A DNA stretch of 64,000 nucleotides from Chryseobacterium sp. CH25 (GCF_004119455.1 NZ_NRQT01000013.1:61731-125730); one strand, 5' to 3'; positions 7,666 to 15,871 are shown, counted from the stretch's first letter. The notes: generated from the letters alone by a model not told the origin. Numbers and translations: made by a program.

Positions 7666-10161
7666 ATGGAAAAACTAAAAAACTATATCTACGGACAATG
7701 GGTAGAAGGAACCGGAGCTGGAATTCCTCTATACAATGCTGTAACAGGAGAGCAGGTAGCTATTTCTGATACGGAAGGGCTTAACTTTGAACAGGCTCTT
7801 GATTACGGTAGAACAGTGGGATACAAAAACCTTTCTTCAATGACGTTCTACGACCGTGGAGAGATGTTGAAAAAAGTGGCACTTTATCTGTTAGAAAGAA
7901 AGAAAAAATATTACGAATTATCATACAAAACAGGAGCAACACACGTTGATTCATGGGTAGATATTGAAGGAGGTTTCGGAACTTTCTTTACCTATTCAGG
8001 ATTAGCAAAAAGAATGCTTCCAAACACTCCGTTTTGGGTAGATGGAGATACTCAGAAGATTTCTGCCAACGGAACTCATCTGGGTACCCATATTTTAACA
8101 CCAAGTGAAGGAGTTTCTGTACAGATCAATGCTTACAACTTCCCGGTTTGGGGAATGCTGGAAAAGTTATCAACATCGTTGTTAGCAGGAGTACCATCTA
8201 TTGTGAAACCATCACCTTTCGGATCTTACCTTACGAATGTAGTATTCCAGGATATGATTGAAAGTGGAGTGCTTCCTGAAGGTGCAGTACAATTAGTTTG
8301 TGGAGAACCTGGAAATATTCTGGATTATGTTCAGGATGGAGATTCTGTATTATTCACTGGGTCTGCAACAACAGGAAGAAAACTGAAATCATTACCATCT
8401 GTTGCAGGAAACGCCGTTCGTTTCAATATGGAAGCAGATTCACTGAACTGTTCAATTCTTGGATTGGAAGCAAAACCGGGAACTCCGGAATTTGATTTAT
8501 TCATCAAAGAAGTTCGTAATGAAATGACCACAAAAGCAGGTCAAAAGTGTACGGCAATCAGAAGAATTATTGTTCCAGAGCATTTAATTGGTGACGTTCA
8601 GAATGCTTTATCCAAAGCTTTAGATCAAACAAAGATCGGAAATCCATTAAGCAGAGAAACAAGAATGGGATCTTTGGTGGGAAGACAGCAATACGAAGAA
8701 GTTTTAAGAAAAGTAAATATCCTAAAATCAGAAACAGAACTTGTTTATGACGGAAAACATGAGTTAGTAGATGCCAGCTATGAAAACGGAGCATTTATGA
8801 GCCCTAAATTATTCCTGAATGACAAACCTTTCGAGAAAAATATCTCTCATGATGTAGAAGCTTTCGGACCGGTATCTACATTAATGCCATACAAAGATGC
8901 TGAAGAAGCAGCTGCTTTGGCAAAAAGAGGAAAAGGGAGTTTGGTAGGATCAATCGTTTCTCACGATGAAAACTTTATTGCAGAAACGTCATGGAAAATG
9001 GCTTCTCAACATGGTAGAATCTTCGTGTTAAACAGAGATAATGCTAAAGAAAGCACAGGTCACGGTTCACCACTTCCAACATTAATGCACGGTGGACCTG
9101 GTAGAGCAGGTGGTGGTGAAGAAATGGGTGGTCTGAGCGGTCTTCATTTCTTCTTACAAAAAACAGCTATTCAGGGATCTCCGGATGTATTGAAGGCTAT
9201 TACGAAGATTTATCAGCAAGGAGCAGAGAAAAAATTCTCAGATAAGCATCCTTTCCAGAAATATTTTGAAGAAGTTGAAGTTGGAGACTCTCTTGAAACA
9301 GCGGGAAGAACTGTTACGGATGCAGATATCGTAAACTTCTCAAACGTTTCATGGGATCATTTCTACGCGCATACTGATGCTACAAGTTTAACAGGAACTA
9401 TTTTCGATAAAACAGTTGCTCATGGATACTTCATCCTTTCAGCAGCTGCAGGATTATTTGTTTCCGGTAAAAAAGGACCTGTAATTGCAAATTACGGGTT
9501 GGAAGAATGTAGTTTCTTTAAGCCTGTATATGCTGGTGATACTATTACGGTTTATTTAACAGCAAAAGAAAAGATCAACAGAGGAGTAAAAGGAAGAAAT
9601 ATCCCATCTGGAGTGGTAAAATGGCTGGTTGAGGTAATCAACCAGAGAGATGAGGTAGTTTGTGTAGCTACAATCTTAACGTTGGTGGCAAAACAATCCC
9701 CTTTTATTGATCTGAATGTGAAAAATGTTCAAAAAATATTAGGCGGATTAACGGAAAGTACACCTGCTACCTGGGGTAAAATGTCTCCACAGCAAATGAT
9801 TGAACACTTAGAGCAAGGAGTGTTGGTAAGTTTAGGAGAACCTGAAGCAGAGAAATGTTTCACTCCTGAAGAACATCTTGAAAAATGGCAGGATTCTCTT
9901 TACAATCACAGAGCAATGCCAAAAGACTTTACAGCTCCATTCCTACCACAGGATGGTTCACTTCCGGAACTTACCCATAAAAATCTGGAAGCAGCAAAAC
10001 AGTCATTCATTGATAACCTGAAACGATTTGTAGTGTATTACAAAGAAAATCCACAGGCAGAACACATGAATTTTGTATTCGGAAAACTGAATAAAGAGAT
10101 GTGGGAACTGATGCATAAGAAACACTTTACCCATCATTTTGAACAGTTTGGATTGATTTAA
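7666..10161 (+). CDS. paaZ: Bifunctional PaaZ with extra C-terminal DinB-like (DUF1569) domain
   Basis: An 831-aa fusion. Residues 1-520 are an aldehyde dehydrogenase: INAYNFPVWGMLEKL, Cys nucleophile in TKAGQKCTAIRRI. Residues about 535-685 are an R-specific enoyl-CoA hydratase (MaoC hot dog: NFSNVSWDHFYAHTD, VAHGYFILSAAAG). Together they hydrolyse and oxidise oxepin-CoA to 3-oxo-5,6-dehydrosuberyl-CoA. E. coli PaaZ ends at about 681 aa; here about 148 more residues follow (WGKMSPQQMIEHLEQG to KKHFTHHFEQFGLI), resembling DUF1569/DinB four-helix metal proteins with conserved His (HLEQ, HFTHH). The fusion is one continuous frame. Its added function is unknown. Confidence 0.93.
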   Translation: MEKLKNYIYGQWVEGTGAGIPLYNAVTGEQVAISDTEGLNFEQALDYGRTVGYKNLSSMTFYDRGEMLKKVALYLLERKKKYYELSYKTGATHVDSWVDIEGGFGTFFTYSGLAKRMLPNTPFWVDGDTQKISANGTHLGTHILTPSEGVSVQINAYNFPVWGMLEKLSTSLLAGVPSIVKPSPFGSYLTNVVFQDMIESGVLPEGAVQLVCGEPGNILDYVQDGDSVLFTGSATTGRKLKSLPSVAGNAVRFNMEADSLNCSILGLEAKPGTPEFDLFIKEVRNEMTTKAGQKCTAIRRIIVPEHLIGDVQNALSKALDQTKIGNPLSRETRMGSLVGRQQYEEVLRKVNILKSETELVYDGKHELVDASYENGAFMSPKLFLNDKPFEKNISHDVEAFGPVSTLMPYKDAEEAAALAKRGKGSLVGSIVSHDENFIAETSWKMASQHGRIFVLNRDNAKESTGHGSPLPTLMHGGPGRAGGGEEMGGLSGLHFFLQKTAIQGSPDVLKAITKIYQQGAEKKFSDKHPFQKYFEEVEVGDSLETAGRTVTDADIVNFSNVSWDHFYAHTDATSLTGTIFDKTVAHGYFILSAAAGLFVSGKKGPVIANYGLEECSFFKPVYAGDTITVYLTAKEKINRGVKGRNIPSGVVKWLVEVINQRDEVVCVATILTLVAKQSPFIDLNVKNVQKILGGLTESTPATWGKMSPQQMIEHLEQGVLVSLGEPEAEKCFTPEEHLEKWQDSLYNHRAMPKDFTAPFLPQDGSLPELTHKNLEAAKQSFIDNLKRFVVYYKENPQAEHMNFVFGKLNKEMWELMHKKHFTHHFEQFGLI

Positions 10162-10181
10162 TTCAAAATAAGAAATATCAT

Positions 10182-10216
10182 AAAGCAGCATTTTAGAAAT
10201 AATTTGCTGCTTTTTA
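10182..10216 (+). terminator. Rho-independent terminator after paaZ
   Basis: Stem AAAGCAGCA / TTGCTGCTTT with a 13-nt loop followed by TTTTTATTT, 20 bases after the paaZ stop. It ends the paa transcript. Confidence 0.85.
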
Positions 10217-10288
10217 TTTGATTATAAGGAAACTTTCATTATATCAGTTTGTTATGAGGTTTTTAATTAAAAATGATTAACTTTAATA

Positions 10289-10318
10289 GGCGAAATCCGA
10301 AAAGCATATAGAGTAGGA
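10289..10318 (+). promoter_or_regulatory. Conserved upstream element, copy 1 (CCGAAAAGC...AGAGTAGGA)
   Basis: GGCGAAATCCGAAAAGC, 4 nt, AGAGTAGGA, ending 23 nt before the ATG of the peptide at 10342. The same element occurs at 13655-13687, 33729-33758 and 36237-36268, always just upstream of a start codon. Its role (operator, promoter part or RNA leader) is unknown. Confidence 0.75.
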
Positions 10319-10341
10319 GAGAATATCAAAAACTAATTACT

Positions 10342-10503
10342 ATGAAAAACTTAAAAAGACTTTCAAGAAGTGAATTGAGATCTCTTAAAGGAGCCGGTCC
10401 AATATGGAATTGTACTCCTCATTCTTGTCCAAGGGGAACATGTTGTATTCCTGGAAGATGGCCAGACATATTAGGAGCCTGTGTTATATGTGCAGATTCT
10501 TAG
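10342..10503 (+). CDS. Cys-rich bacteriocin-like peptide, orphan GG-type leader
   Basis: A 53-aa peptide too short for standard gene calling. The leader MKNLKRLSRSELRSLKGAG (residues 1-19) matches the leaders of the peptides at 33513 and 36053, with G-A-G in place of G-G at the presumed cleavage site. The core has six cysteines (residues 24, 29, 34, 35, 47, 50), suggesting three disulfides. It has its own upstream element (10289-10318) and its own terminator (10536-10573), so it is a monocistronic unit about 23 kb from the exporter genes it probably needs. I infer secretion through the C39 exporter at 33778-35970. Activity is unknown. Confidence 0.85.
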   Translation: MKNLKRLSRSELRSLKGAGPIWNCTPHSCPRGTCCIPGRWPDILGACVICADS

Positions 10504-10535
10504 TGTAATCAATTTTAAAATTAAATAATATAACA

Positions 10536-10573
10536 ATCAGCAAGTCATCATCACGGCTTGCTGGTTTATTTTA
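10536..10573 (+). terminator. Terminator of the orphan peptide gene
   Basis: Stem CAGCAAG / CTTGCTG with a 12-nt loop followed by GTTTATTTTAT. It separates the peptide gene from the DUF4241 gene. Confidence 0.75.
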
Positions 10574-10659
10574 TAATCTTTTGTTAAAATCATAGCCTTG
10601 TTTGATGAGACGGTATTTATTCATTATTTTCAGGGTTAAAATCAATTCAAAAAATAATC

Positions 10660-11439
10660 ATGAACGAAAGTTGGATGCAAAAATGGGAAGAGATAAAAGA
10701 TAAACTGGTATCTCCTGTAGATATTGAGACCTATTTTACCTCAGATGAAATTATGGAGCAGAAGATGGAAACAATGGGAATAGGAAATGTTTCGTTACCA
10801 TCAGGAAAAGTTGTGGTAAGAGATCCTCTGGTGTATCTGAATCAGAAGGAGCAGCCTTTCTTTGTTGAGATTCCAAAAGGAAACTTTCCTGTAACCATTG
10901 CTGTAGCAAAATTGGAAGGTTGGGGAGATCGATATGCTGCTGCAAAAGTAGAGTTTACCAAAGAAAAGCCGGTTCTTTACAGGGAAGCCTTAATTGGAAT
11001 TGAAAATATTGATGATGCTAATGAAGATGCTTTTTTTGGATTTAATGTAGATGCTGGTTTAGCCTGTATCACCGATCCTGAAGTGGTTCCTCATGTGGAT
11101 AAGTTTCTTGAAGAGCTGGATGTAGAGAATATTTATGACGATTATTTTGCAGCCCTGTTTGCAAAAAGCTATCAAGAAAGTCCTAAAAACCAAAGAGATC
11201 TGGGAGACTGGATTAACTGGACGGTTCCTGGTACAGAATATCAGATTCCAATATTTGCAAGCGGATTAGGAGACGGAGTGTATCCGGTTTATTTTGCTTA
11301 TGACCAGAATGATCAATTATGTGGATTATATATTCATTTTATTGATATTGAATTAGAATTGTCAGAATATGACGAAGAAGAAGAGGATGAAGATGATGAA
11401 CCTTCAGGGCCATCAGATAATTTCGTTTTTCTGAGATAA
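10660..11439 (+). CDS. DUF4241 domain protein
   Basis: A 259-aa soluble protein with the DUF4241 pattern: SGKVVVRDPL, FFVEIPKGNFPVTIAV, FGFNVDAGLACI and the C-terminal SGLGDGVYPVYFAYD. The C-terminus is strongly acidic (EYDEEEEDEDDE, about residues 241-252). DUF4241 proteins have no established function; some are found in toxin-immunity neighbourhoods, which I recall only in general. It is followed ten bases later by the glycosylase gene, so the two form an operon. A link with the peptide gene upstream is not shown, because a terminator intervenes. Confidence 0.85.
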   Translation: MNESWMQKWEEIKDKLVSPVDIETYFTSDEIMEQKMETMGIGNVSLPSGKVVVRDPLVYLNQKEQPFFVEIPKGNFPVTIAVAKLEGWGDRYAAAKVEFTKEKPVLYREALIGIENIDDANEDAFFGFNVDAGLACITDPEVVPHVDKFLEELDVENIYDDYFAALFAKSYQESPKNQRDLGDWINWTVPGTEYQIPIFASGLGDGVYPVYFAYDQNDQLCGLYIHFIDIELELSEYDEEEEDEDDEPSGPSDNFVFLR

Positions 11440-11449
11440 AATTTGATTC

Positions 11450-12139
11450 ATGGATAAAACTTTTGCAGATCAGGTTATTGAATTCAATGAGAATTTAATC
11501 TATTCAGGAAATCTTCCTGATGGCTTTGAAGTCTTGAATCCATATCTCGACAACCCGGAGACAAAGCTGGTGATGCAAAAGTTTTATCATAAATATTATA
11601 ATGATTCCAACAAAAGGAAATTTATTATAGGGATCAATCCCAGTCGACATGGAGCAGGTGTAACAGGAGTTCCTTTTACAGATACAAAAAGGCTGGAAAG
11701 TGTCTGTGGAATAAAGATGAAATCTACCCATACCCATGAAGTGTCTTCAGTATTTGTGTATGATATGATTGCAGATTATGGTGGTGCAGATCTGTTTTAT
11801 CAAGAGGTTTATATCAACTCTCCATTTCCATTGGCCATCGTAAGAAAAACAAAGAACGGCTGGCTTAATGCCAATTACTATGATGATAAAGAACTTTTCC
11901 GGGATGTAAAAGATTTCATGATTGAATCATTACGAAAACATATTAGCCTGAATCTGGATACTTCAGAAGTCTTTATCCTCGGGAAGAAGAATGCCGAATT
12001 TATTTCAAAGCTCAATCAGGAAGCTCAACTTTTCGATTCAATGACTGTTCTGGAGCATCCACGGTATATTCAGCAATACAAATCCAAGGAAAAGCAGCTG
12101 TATATAGATAAATATATTTTAGCTTTAAAAAATAAATAA
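11450..12139 (+). CDS. SMUG2-like uracil-DNA glycosylase family protein
   Basis: A 229-aa protein with the uracil-glycosylase-like motif GINPSRHGAGVTGVPFTD (about residues 63-80), where the conserved GINP-R-GA--TG-PF-D is typical of the SMUG2/DUF4918 family. A later LEHPRYI motif corresponds to the second active-site motif (H-S/P). It is predicted to excise damaged or deaminated bases from DNA. The start is 11 bases after the DUF4241 stop. Length agrees with the family. Confidence 0.85.
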   Translation: MDKTFADQVIEFNENLIYSGNLPDGFEVLNPYLDNPETKLVMQKFYHKYYNDSNKRKFIIGINPSRHGAGVTGVPFTDTKRLESVCGIKMKSTHTHEVSSVFVYDMIADYGGADLFYQEVYINSPFPLAIVRKTKNGWLNANYYDDKELFRDVKDFMIESLRKHISLNLDTSEVFILGKKNAEFISKLNQEAQLFDSMTVLEHPRYIQQYKSKEKQLYIDKYILALKNK

Positions 12140-12141
12140 CA

Positions 12142-12175
12142 AATCCCTTAATATCAATCAAGGGATTTTGTTTTC
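12142..12175. terminator. Terminator between convergent genes
   Basis: Stem AATCCCTT / AAGGGATT with TTTTGTTTT on the + strand. It lies between the glycosylase gene (+) and the T9SS gene (-) and may serve both. Confidence 0.75.
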
Positions 12176-12223
12176 ATGAATTAGAATCTTTGTGGGAACA
12201 AGCTCGGATGGAACTTATAAATA

Positions 12224-13045
12224 TTAATTTTTAATAACTTTAGTGGATTCGGTAGGTGTTTTGATAAAGTAAACACCTTTCGGAAGTTCTGAAATATTAA
12301 TTTCATTAGTTCCTTTTTGAACCTGAAGAGTTTTCAGTATCCTACCATCATTACTGTAAATTTTAGCCTCTGACCCTTTTTCTGCATTAATTGTAAGAGG
12401 TCCGTTGGTAGGGTTAGGATAGATACTTACTTCTTTTTTAGAAATTTTACTTTCTGAGGTTCCTAAAACAACATTGCTGTCTTTAACCCATGTGAAGGCA
12501 TCTAAAGCAACATACCTGAAGGCTCCATTTGCAGTAATACGAAGCTCATCAATAATAATGTTGGAATAATTTTGACCATTCAGATTAGTCAGATCAATTA
12601 AGGTATACCCATTCGTACTGCCTAAACTTGTAGCAAACCCATTTGTTTTTGTCTGGGTAAATTTTGTTACACCACTCAGTTTTCCGGTTACCGTAATAGA
12701 TCCTTGTACATTCAGATCAAGATTCAATGCTGAAAGATACATCCAGAATCTGTTTACTTTAAATAAATTAGAAGTGGTCTTAATACTGAATGATGGTGGA
12801 GTCTCAGTATTATTAGAATTATCAATGTAACGGTTATCATTAGCGGTGCCGCTCCAGCCTGTTCCTGGGAAGTTTGCCTGAATGTCAAAAACACTTACAT
12901 GGGAAATGATGTTAAAAATTACCCCATTATCAGTGAAGCTTGTATTCGCGTTGGATTCAGTTTCAAATTGTTCTGTACTGGTCTGCCCAAATGAAAAAAT
13001 TGAAATGAGCAGACTACAAATTGTAAAAATAGTAGTGCTTTTCAT
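12224..13045 (-). CDS. T9SS-secreted protein with type A sorting domain
   Basis: A 273-aa exported protein. The signal peptide ends near FSFGQ (residue about 20). A beta-sandwich-like body (residues about 25-190) with LDLNVQGSITVTGKLSG is followed by a type A C-terminal sorting domain (about residues 200-273: VSIYPNPTNGPLTINA, IYSNDGRILKTL, ISELPKGVYFIK). The sorting domain directs export through the type IX secretion system and cell-surface attachment. The gene follows the tail-collar gene on the same strand with a 32-bp gap, so it is probably in that operon. No enzymatic domain recognised. Confidence 0.88.
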   Translation of the reverse strand: MKSTTIFTICSLLISIFSFGQTSTEQFETESNANTSFTDNGVIFNIISHVSVFDIQANFPGTGWSGTANDNRYIDNSNNTETPPSFSIKTTSNLFKVNRFWMYLSALNLDLNVQGSITVTGKLSGVTKFTQTKTNGFATSLGSTNGYTLIDLTNLNGQNYSNIIIDELRITANGAFRYVALDAFTWVKDSNVVLGTSESKISKKEVSIYPNPTNGPLTINAEKGSEAKIYSNDGRILKTLQVQKGTNEINISELPKGVYFIKTPTESTKVIKN

Positions 13046-13077
13046 GATTTTTGTTTTAAATATTAGGTTATGATATA

Positions 13078-13629
13078 TTAATCTCGCGGAGGATAAATTC
13101 CTTCAACACAGATGATATAGTTGAGTCCCAAATAAGGAGGCATATTATTAACAGGCAGATTTTGTCCCACAAAAGCAATACTCTTATTGTTAATAATCGT
13201 ATCAGGATCAGCATTATTAACAAAACTTGGAACAAAATTGAAATCTCTTCCTACCTGTGTTCCTGTTATAGCAATAGATGCTGTGGCTGTAGGAGTAGAT
13301 GTATTGGCATTTTTATTGGCCACTTTAAGCTGAAATCCTGCTCCAATACTTGGAAGGTTTGATGTCAGGATTGTGTTCTGAGTAGTTCCTGCCACTACCC
13401 CCAAAGGATAGAATTCGTTAGCATTTACATTTCCTGCTCCTAATGCCATTCTTCCTTTTAAGTTAGGAAGTGCAAATGTTGTTCTTCCATCTCCGCCGTA
13501 GGTTGTTCCCAGAATAGAAAACACCGCAGAATAGTTAGCAATGCTAAGCAGTCTGCCATCGCAGAACATCCATCCTCTTGGGGCAAAATTTCCTGCAAAT
13601 AATTTTACAATTCCAATGTATTCGTCCAT
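13078..13629 (-). CDS. Phage tail-collar domain protein (MdpB-like)
   Basis: A 183-aa tail-collar (PF07484) protein: GIVKLFAGNFAPRGWMFCDG at residues 5-24, then LFSILGTTYGGDGRTTFALPNLKGR pattern and a Gly/Asn-rich end with PPYLGLNYIICVEGIYP. These microcystin-dependent-protein-like genes are common in Bacteroidota outside prophages, and no other phage gene is near. Unusually, its leader carries the same ~30-nt element found upstream of the Cys-rich peptide genes, which links it to that regulon. Function of the protein is not established. Confidence 0.88.
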   Translation of the reverse strand: MDEYIGIVKLFAGNFAPRGWMFCDGRLLSIANYSAVFSILGTTYGGDGRTTFALPNLKGRMALGAGNVNANEFYPLGVVAGTTQNTILTSNLPSIGAGFQLKVANKNANTSTPTATASIAITGTQVGRDFNFVPSFVNNADPDTIINNKSIAFVGQNLPVNNMPPYLGLNYIICVEGIYPPRD

Positions 13630-13654
13630 AATAAATATTTTTAGCCTTTAGTTT

Positions 13655-13687
13655 TCTTACTCTGTTGTTGGCTTTTCAGATTCCGCC
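13655..13687 (-). promoter_or_regulatory. Conserved upstream element, copy 2
   Basis: Minus-strand GGCGGAATCTGAAAAGC, 7 nt, AGAGTAAGA, ending 25 nt before the tail-collar ATG at 13629. It differs from the other copies at only a few positions, mainly the spacer. Confidence 0.72.
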
Positions 13688-13975
13688 GTTTACTTGTTTA
13701 TTTTCTAATCCAAAGGAACAACTAATCAGAAGGCTGTACTAGCGTAGAAAATACCAAATTACAGACTACGTATTTCTACGTAAAGAGATATTTTAATATT
13801 CTTGAAGAGTGAATTTATATCTTTTAAAATACAAGCTAACAAGTAATTGTTCAAGAGCGAGTTCCTGTCTTTTCTTTTCAATTTTCAGCTTAAAAAATAA
13901 GGTGAATTTATCTGCATTAAGTTTCTCTAAAAGCGCTGTAATTAGTATTTTTGTAAGAATCCAATAAAAATTAAA
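13688..13975. other. Divergent intergenic region
   Basis: AT-rich spacer between the tail-collar gene (-) and the enoyl-CoA hydratase gene (+). The only clear signal is a TATTTTTG -7-like box at 13946-13953 for the + gene. No ORF, RNA gene or repeat recognised. Confidence 0.5.
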
Positions 13976-14740
13976 ATGAACGAATTCGTAGTATCAGAAA
14001 TTAAAAATAATATTGCCGAAATCACTTTCGGAACTCCAAAAAGTAATTCTCTTCCGGGAGCAATTTTAGAAAAATTGGCTCAGACTATTTTAGATGAAGG
14101 CGCTAAAGATGAGGTAAAAGCTATCTTAGTAAAAAGTGAAGGTGAAAAAGCATTTTGTGCAGGAGCAAGTTTCGATGAACTTTTGGCCATTGAAGAGCTT
14201 GAAGCTTCTACGAAATTCTTCGGTGGTTTTGCCAAAGTTCTGAATGCAATGAGAAACTGCGGAAAGATTGTGGTGGTAAGAGTTCAGGGGAAAACTACAG
14301 GTGGTGGAGTAGGAATTGCTTGTGGTGCCGATTACTGTTTTGCAACAAAAGATTCTGCATTGGCACTTACAGAGATCAATTTAGGAATAGGACCTTTTGT
14401 AATCGGACCTTATGTAGAAAGAAAGATTGGCAAATCACAATTCTCAGCAATGGCTATTGATGCTGATTTCAGATCTGCTGAGTGGGCAGAACAACATAAT
14501 GTATATCACTCTGTTTCAGAAAATATCCAGGAAATGGATGAAAAATTGGAGAAATTTTTACAGACTTTAGCATCAAGAAGCAGTGATGCTCTGGCTTTGA
14601 TTAAAAAAGTTTCATGGGAAGGAACTGATCATTTTAATGAACTGATGCCAGCAAGAATTCACATGAGTGCCAGCCTTATCTTAGAAGACTCTGCAAAAAA
14701 GAATATTGAAGCAATTAAAGAAAGACTGAGAGCAAAATAG
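13976..14740 (+). CDS. Enoyl-CoA hydratase/isomerase, candidate PaaF
   Basis: A 254-aa crotonase-fold protein. Oxyanion elements are KAFCAGASFDEL (about residues 59-70) and GKTTGGGVGIACGADY (about 104-119). LTEINLGIGPFVIGPYVERK follows, where the family often has a catalytic Glu (here TEINLG). It is monocistronic, with its own -7-like box and terminator. The paa operon to the left shows paaG but no second crotonase for 2,3-dehydroadipyl-CoA hydration, so this could be PaaF; a general fatty-acid or amino-acid catabolic hydratase is an alternative. No symbol is given. Confidence 0.85.
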   Translation: MNEFVVSEIKNNIAEITFGTPKSNSLPGAILEKLAQTILDEGAKDEVKAILVKSEGEKAFCAGASFDELLAIEELEASTKFFGGFAKVLNAMRNCGKIVVVRVQGKTTGGGVGIACGADYCFATKDSALALTEINLGIGPFVIGPYVERKIGKSQFSAMAIDADFRSAEWAEQHNVYHSVSENIQEMDEKLEKFLQTLASRSSDALALIKKVSWEGTDHFNELMPARIHMSASLILEDSAKKNIEAIKERLRAK

Positions 14741-14763
14741 TTTTCAGTTCATATAAAATAAGA

Positions 14764-14791
14764 TGCCGTTGATTATTTCAGCGGCTTTTTT
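14764..14791 (+). terminator. Terminator after the enoyl-CoA hydratase
   Basis: Stem GCCGTTGA / TTCAGCGGC followed by TTTTTTG, about 25 bases after the stop. Confidence 0.85.
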
Positions 14792-14867
14792 GTTGGCTGA
14801 AAATAGATGAGGTCTGAACTGATTTATTTATATCAAAAAAATATTTTGCAGATTCAAAATAAATTAT

Positions 14868-14886
14868 AACTTTGTAATTCAAAGTT
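14868..14886. promoter_or_regulatory. Palindromic operator overlapping a -7 box, site 1
   Basis: AACTTTGTAATTCAAAGTT is a perfect inverted repeat (AACTTTG / CAAAGTT, 5-nt centre). The left half with the preceding T forms TAACTTTG, a good -7 box, so a bound protein would block the promoter of the gene at 14893. An identical 17-bp site is at 15893. Confidence 0.75.
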
Positions 14887-14892
14887 CTTTTT

Positions 14893-15510
14893 ATGGATCA
14901 GAAAAATTATCACGAAGATTTATCCCATATCCGTTCCATGATGGAGCGGTCTTCCAGATTTATTTCTTTGAGTGGCCTCTCTGGAGTGGTGGCAGGTGTT
15001 GTAGCACTTTTAGGGGCCGGATATGCCTATTTTGCTATGGAAAGTAAAAAGATGGAGTATATTAATGGTAGTAGACTTAGTTTTACAACAGCATTGGTTC
15101 AAGAGTTGGTGATTACTGGGTTGGTAGTTTTGGTTGTTGCTGTTTTCAGTGGCTATATTTTTACCGCTAATAAAAGTAAAAAGAAAGGATTAAAGATCTG
15201 GGATGCCACTACCAAACGACTTTTAGTTACCTTTGCAGTCCCTCTAGCTGCTGGAGGTATCTTTTGTGCAGCTCTTATTGAGCATCATTTAGTAGTATGG
15301 ATTGCTCCTACAACTTTGATCTTCTATGGATTAGGTTTAATAAGTGCCGAAAGATACACCTTGCCGGATGTAAAATACCTGGGATACTGTGAAGTTGCTC
15401 TTGGATTATTTTCTCTGTTTTTTCTAGGCTGGGGATTATTTTTCTGGGCTGTTGGCTTTGGGATTTTGCATATTGTCTACGGATTGATTATGCATAAAAA
15501 ATATAAATAA
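14893..15510 (+). CDS. Hypothetical membrane protein, 205 aa
   Basis: Not recognised beyond being an integral membrane protein. About six hydrophobic segments are visible (residues near 24-45, 70-92, 115-135, 138-155, 165-182, 185-200). The N-terminus (HEDLSHIRSMMERSSRFISLSGLSG) is a pattern I associate with Bacteroidota membrane proteins encoded next to winged-helix regulators. It starts 7 bases after the palindromic operator and is followed by the HTH gene 70 bases on. It is likely repressed by that regulator; its function is unknown. Confidence 0.8.
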   Translation: MDQKNYHEDLSHIRSMMERSSRFISLSGLSGVVAGVVALLGAGYAYFAMESKKMEYINGSRLSFTTALVQELVITGLVVLVVAVFSGYIFTANKSKKKGLKIWDATTKRLLVTFAVPLAAGGIFCAALIEHHLVVWIAPTTLIFYGLGLISAERYTLPDVKYLGYCEVALGLFSLFFLGWGLFFWAVGFGILHIVYGLIMHKKYK

Positions 15511-15530
15511 AATTAACTTTGCAGCTTCTT

Positions 15531-15557
15531 AGGTGCCAATATTCACAAGCAGCACCT
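15531..15557. promoter_or_regulatory. Inverted repeat upstream of the winged-helix gene
   Basis: AGGTGC ... GCACCT with a 15-nt spacer lies between a TTAACTTTG -7-like box (15513-15521) and the ATG at 15581. It may be a leader hairpin or an operator; evidence is weak. Confidence 0.35.
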
Positions 15558-15580
15558 GATATCTGCAGTCATTACCTATT

Positions 15581-15871
15581 ATGATCAAAATAAGTCAGCT
15601 CAATAAAGAATTCGAAAGCCGTGTAAGACTGGGTATTATGTCCGTTCTTATGGTAAACGACTGGGTTGATTTCTCTGAAATGAAAGGATTATTGGAGATT
15701 ACAGACGGAAATCTTGCCAGTCACAGTAATGCCCTTGAAAAAGTGGGCTATATTGAAGTAAAAAAAGAGTTTGTAGGGAAGAAACCCAAAACCTCTTACC
15801 GCGTTACCCAAAGTGGGAGACAGGCTTTTACAGATCATTTGGATGCGCTTGAAAAATTATTAGGACGATAA
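15581..15871 (+). CDS. Winged-helix transcriptional regulator (HTH_34 type)
   Basis: A 96-aa MarR/ArsR-like winged-helix regulator of the PF13601 group: FESRVRLGIMSVLMVNDWVDFSEMK, the recognition helix in ITDGNLASHSNALEKVGYI, and the wing YIEVKKEFVGKKPKTSYRVTQSG. Such proteins act as dimers and usually repress their neighbours. Two identical palindromes flank it (14868 and 15893), each overlapping a -7 box, so it is the obvious candidate to bind them and control the membrane protein at 14893 and the operon from 15944 to 18826. Confidence 0.9.
   Translation: MIKISQLNKEFESRVRLGIMSVLMVNDWVDFSEMKGLLEITDGNLASHSNALEKVGYIEVKKEFVGKKPKTSYRVTQSGRQAFTDHLDALEKLLGR

Noticed and set aside
10660..11439. 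DUF4241 gene as immunity protein of the peptide at 10342
   Set aside because: A terminator separates them and no DUF4241 gene lies beside the other two peptides; association not supported.
13078..13629. Prophage remnant, because of the tail-collar protein
   Set aside because: Neighbours are a T9SS protein and metabolic genes; no integrase, capsid, portal or terminase. MdpB-like genes are common outside phages in this phylum.
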